Of a stretch of DNA of 64,000 bases, positions 60,574 through 64,000 are shown piece by piece. The first letter of the stretch is position 1; each line of letters begins with the position of its first letter. The stretch comes from Petrosia ficiformis (Eukaryota > Porifera > Demospongiae > Haplosclerida > Petrosiidae). A program made the translations under genes and the position numbers. Under the pieces are notes generated by a model. That model ran no database searches and was not told the origin of the DNA. It was given only the letters and a program-made list of their open reading frames with translations. The stretch covers positions 5,007,327 to 5,071,326 of the forward strand of contig OX345646.1 in the NCBI GenBank assembly GCA_947044365.1, read 5' to 3'.

Positions 60574-62744
60574 ATGAATGGCTTTTGTTATGGAAGGCAA
60601 CCACAGAGGAATAAAAGCGAGGCAGTGAGCTGCATGGCTTCCACAATTCATCCAGACAACAGGAAAACCACCCCACTCCAAAGTACTTGTCAAACAATGT
60701 CGAACTCCCCTGCAGCAACCCAGCAGAGCTCTTCTAGAAAGAAAAACAATCCATTTCGTAGAAAAACACGTGGACAGGAAAACAATGGAGTTGGTAAAAT
60801 TCGTTACAAAGAGGCTGTGGAACAACCTGGTAGGCAGCAGGTACGAGGAATAACTGTAACTTGTATACCGTCCACGAAAATCCCGCCCTCTACTCAGCAA
60901 GACCAAAATAATAGTACACAAAGTGGACCATGGAGAAACGAGTAAGACTTTATTATAAGATATTATTTATATGCCTGACTCGATTTCCACTGATATTATT
61001 GGAGTAAGCGATGTGTTATTGTATGTATTTGAGATACAGTATAGGTCAATAAGAAGTCACCATACAGTACAGTAATCACTCAATAGTTTCATTTCCACAC
61101 TACAGTAGTTCAACAGTAGTTTTAACAGTAATTGGTGTACTTGTCAATTGAACACCACAGTAGTGAGACAGTAATTACTATACTATACTGACAGTAGAAC
61201 CAAGATGATTACTGTTACTATATGGTGACATGTTATTGATATATTATTGTAGTACATGTTGTATTAGACTCTGAACAAATAATAACACCTGTTATGAAAT
61301 GGTCACATGCTTGTGCTCTTTTTGGCTTCTATGTGTGTATATGTTGTTTTTTTGCATTTTGCAGAAGACAAATTTCTGGATCAAAAAGAAATGGTGCAAC
61401 GCAATTCTTCAATAAAAAACCTTTTCAGAACGTTAAAAGGTTTGTATGTATGTGTTTATATGTCTTTGTGTGCATGCGTCTGTGTCTCACTGTACATCTG
61501 TGTGTCTGTGTCTGTGTCTCACAGTACATCTGTATGTATGTGTCTGTGTCTCACTGTACATCTGTGTGTATGTGTCTGTGTCTCACAGTACATCTGTGTA
61601 TATGTGTCTGTGTCTCACTGTACATCTGTGTGTATGTGTCTGTCTCACTGTACATCTGTGTGTGTGTCTGTGTCTCACAATACATCTGTGTGTATGTGTC
61701 TGTGTCTCACTGTACATCTGTGTGTGTGTGTGTCTGTGTCTCACTGTACATCTGTGTGTACAATGTATGTGTCTGTGTCCTACTGTACATCTGTGTGTAT
61801 GCCTATGTCTTACTGTGCATCTGTGTGTGTGTCTGTTTCTGACTGTACATCTGTGTGTGTCTGTGTGTGTCTATGTCTGACTGTGCATCTGTGTATACAT
61901 GTATGTCTGTGTCTTACTGTGCATCTGTGTGTGTGTCTGTTTCTGACTGTACACCTGTGTGTGTTTCTGTGTGTGTGTGTGTGTGTATTGGTGTCTATGT
62001 GTCTGTGTTTGTATGTGTGTCTATGTGCCTGCTTGTCTGTCTATATAGATATATTATGGTATAGTTTTGTTGTATAAATGATTTGTTTTTTTGTAGGAAC
62101 TTATCTGTCATGACTAAAAGAACAAATGAGAAAGAATGTAACAAAAAACAGGCAAGAATTCACTATACATGTACCTAATTAAGATCCAGTGTGTATATGT
62201 ACTCTCTTTTGGCAGAGATCTTCATCAATAAAGATCTCATTCATCAAGAAATGAATTGTCTTCATTTCTACTTTACAAATGTATTTGTCCTTTCTGTTAC
62301 CTTCACATATCAAAAAGAGTAGTTGCTAGAGATATGTTAGACTATTACTCATAAGCTTTCACTTAGAAAATGTGTCCAGGGTAAGAGCGAAACTTGAATT
62401 TGATAGGTGATATACAGGGTTATTGTTGTGTGCATATTGGCAAACAGATTCCCAAAGGGAGAGGCAAGATTCCAGCAAGGGGGACGAATGACCCACCCAC
62501 CTACATAACTCTGATAGTAGATAGCAATTGGATCATACTCGCAAGTGTTTTTGTCTACATTTTACCTAAAATATAGTCAGTTTTTAATTTTAAATATCGC
62601 TATGTATTAGTAATTAATGTTATAATTATATTCATAGGTCGTTGAACAGATTTCACAGGAACCCACTAGACCTCTTCCAATGGACGCACCGATATTGCCT
62701 CCAGTAACTGCTATTGATAAAAGAATTGATAGTCCTTTAATAAG
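60574..62744 (+). CDS. Unrecognised basic, polar protein; 4 exons, 3' end outside window
   Basis: Exons 60574-60941, 61365-61439, 62097-62151 and 62638-62744 join in consistent phase (605 nt so far, ending in phase 2 at a GTAAAT donor). The start may be 60574 or the in-frame ATG at 60634, which has the better context (GCATGG). The protein is rich in Q, N, S, T, K and R, for example SSSRKKNNPFRRKTRGQENN, FFNKKPFQNVKR and RPLPMDAPILPPV. It looks largely disordered. Intron 3 begins with GC (CAG|GCAAGA), the usual non-canonical donor. No domain recognised. It shares a promoter region with CNK. Confidence 0.65.
61035..61260 (+). mobile_element. CAGTAATTAC-type MITE in intron 1 of the plus-strand gene
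   Basis: Near-complete copy with TACAGTATAGGTCAATAAGA at its left end. Confidence 0.8.
61440..62060. repeat. TGTGTCTGTGTCTCACTGTA minisatellite
   Basis: About fifteen copies of a 38-42-bp unit (CTCACTGTACATCTGTGTGT) in intron 2 of the plus-strand gene, starting right at the exon 2 donor. Cys/Val/Ser frames over it are artefacts. Confidence 0.9.
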
Positions 62745-62754
62745 GTAAATATGT

Positions 62755-63110
62755 AAAGATACATGTATGTACATCACATGTTCTAACATCCTACTATTAA
62801 TACACTTAATCCTATACATATACATACATGTACATGTGCATGTATATGTAGAAGTACATACATGTACATCACATGTTCTAACATCCTGTATATATACATA
62901 CATGTACATGTATAGTATTACATGTACATGTGTATTACATGTATACATGTAAGTACACATGACCTATACATATACATACATGTACATGTATAGTATTACA
63001 TGTACATGTACATGTGTATTACATATATAAGTACATACATCACATGACCTATACATATACATACATGTACATGTATAATATTGCATGTATTACATGTAGA
63101 AGTACATCTT
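62755..63110. repeat. TACATGTACATG tandem repeats
   Basis: Units of ACATCACATGTTCTAACATC and ACATACATGTACATGTATAG. Non-coding. Confidence 0.85.
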
Positions 63111-63559
63111 AATTACCTTAAATACCAGCTGGCCACTTATTTTTAATAACAATTCTATGTACATGTACATGCATGCAGTTGTACATGTACATGTGTGTTT
63201 ACAGTGTATATATGCATGTATATATGTTTGAAACGATTAATTTAATGTTTCTTCATTTGATTATGTGTACATGTACATGATAATTATGTAATATATAATA
63301 CTTGGAATTTAATGTACATAGCAATACAGATACATGTAAATATATTTAGGAATTCTCATGTTTTAATGTACTTGTAGTTACCATAGCAATACATTCTGAA
63401 TAATACATGTACATAGATTTACATTAATGAAAGCCTTATATGTATAATCATGTACATGTATATGTTTGTAACCATGTTTCTTCGGAATTATGATTTCATG
63501 TACATTACATGTATAAGTACATGTATAAGTACATGTACATGTGCTAGTACTTACGTATA

Positions 63560-63755
63560 TAGTATGTCAATAAAAAGTCACCATACAGTACAGTAATTAC
63601 TCAGTAGTTTCATTTCCACACTACAGTAGTTTAACAGTAATTGGTATACTTGTCAATTGAACACCACAGTAGTGAGACTATACTATACTGACAGTAGAAC
63701 TAAGATAATTACTGTTACTGTATGGTGACATTTTATTGACATATACTGTAGTTGA
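63560..63755 (+). mobile_element. CAGTAATTAC-type MITE
   Basis: Nearly complete: left ATAGTATGTCAATAAAAAGT, right GACATATACTGTA. Confidence 0.8.
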
Positions 63756-64000
63756 AATTTTTATGTCTTGCATCATACAGTATATAATAATATAACATTA
63801 TTATCTATACTTAAATGTATATGTTACCATGACGATCTATTCTAAATGATACTAATAGTGTTCTTAATAATGCTGTTTTAGTTAACTATAACTAAATTAC
63901 AAGTCTACTGTAATAACTAAAACCCCTTTCATTAAGGTATCGTGAGTTCTAATTAACTAAGCAGTAACTAAAGATAATATAACTGCTGTAATATTAAAAT

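Noticed and set aside
61294..62077. 182-256-codon Cys/Val/Ser frames
   Set aside because: Read-through of a real 75-nt exon into a TGTCTGTG minisatellite intron.

Overview
This is animal nuclear DNA: AT-rich, with spliced GT-AG genes, an animal signalling scaffold, an LTR retrotransposon and very many micro- and minisatellites. Two single-exon genes for secreted beta-helix repeat proteins fused to a multi-pass membrane region, together with the compact exon structure, suggest a sponge (demosponge). That assignment is inference.

The main gene is CNK (connector enhancer of kinase suppressor of Ras), read on the minus strand from an ATG at 60305 to a stop at 23842. I assembled 25 coding exons by eye. 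All splice phases agree and the sum is 2085 nt (694 aa plus stop), in the order SAM (exons 1-3), CRIC (4-8), PDZ (8-11), serine-rich/DUF1170-like linker (11-19) and PH (20-24), ending in an acidic tail (25). Its introns hold nearly all the repeats: a 180-bp satellite with higher-order structure, a 5.0-kb Ty3/gypsy element with identical LTRs in intron 2, an inverted copy of part of exon 8, and many MITEs. Head to head with CNK, across about 270 bp, an unrecognised gene starts on the plus strand (60574, four exons seen, running out of the window).

Downstream of CNK, roughly 1.6-24.6 kb is a degenerate tandem duplication. Its unit contains a plus-strand beta-helix/multi-TM gene, its 3' flank, a 24-bp minisatellite and copies of the last one or two CNK exons. 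Gene A (4401-7796) and gene B (18706-22167) are intact. Between them lies a unit that keeps only the 3' flank of the receptor gene plus intact-looking copies of CNK exons 25 and 24. Insertions specific to one unit, including a decayed Crypton/DUF3504-type recombinase fragment with a visible empty site, give a relative chronology.

At the left edge are pieces of a ZDHHC9/14/18-type palmitoyltransferase gene (exons at 902-1077 and 3459-3547, perhaps also 1491-1517), but the exon for the catalytic DHHC domain is not in the window. Most remaining sequence is simple repeats and MITEs. I saw no tRNA, rRNA, CRISPR array or viral env gene.
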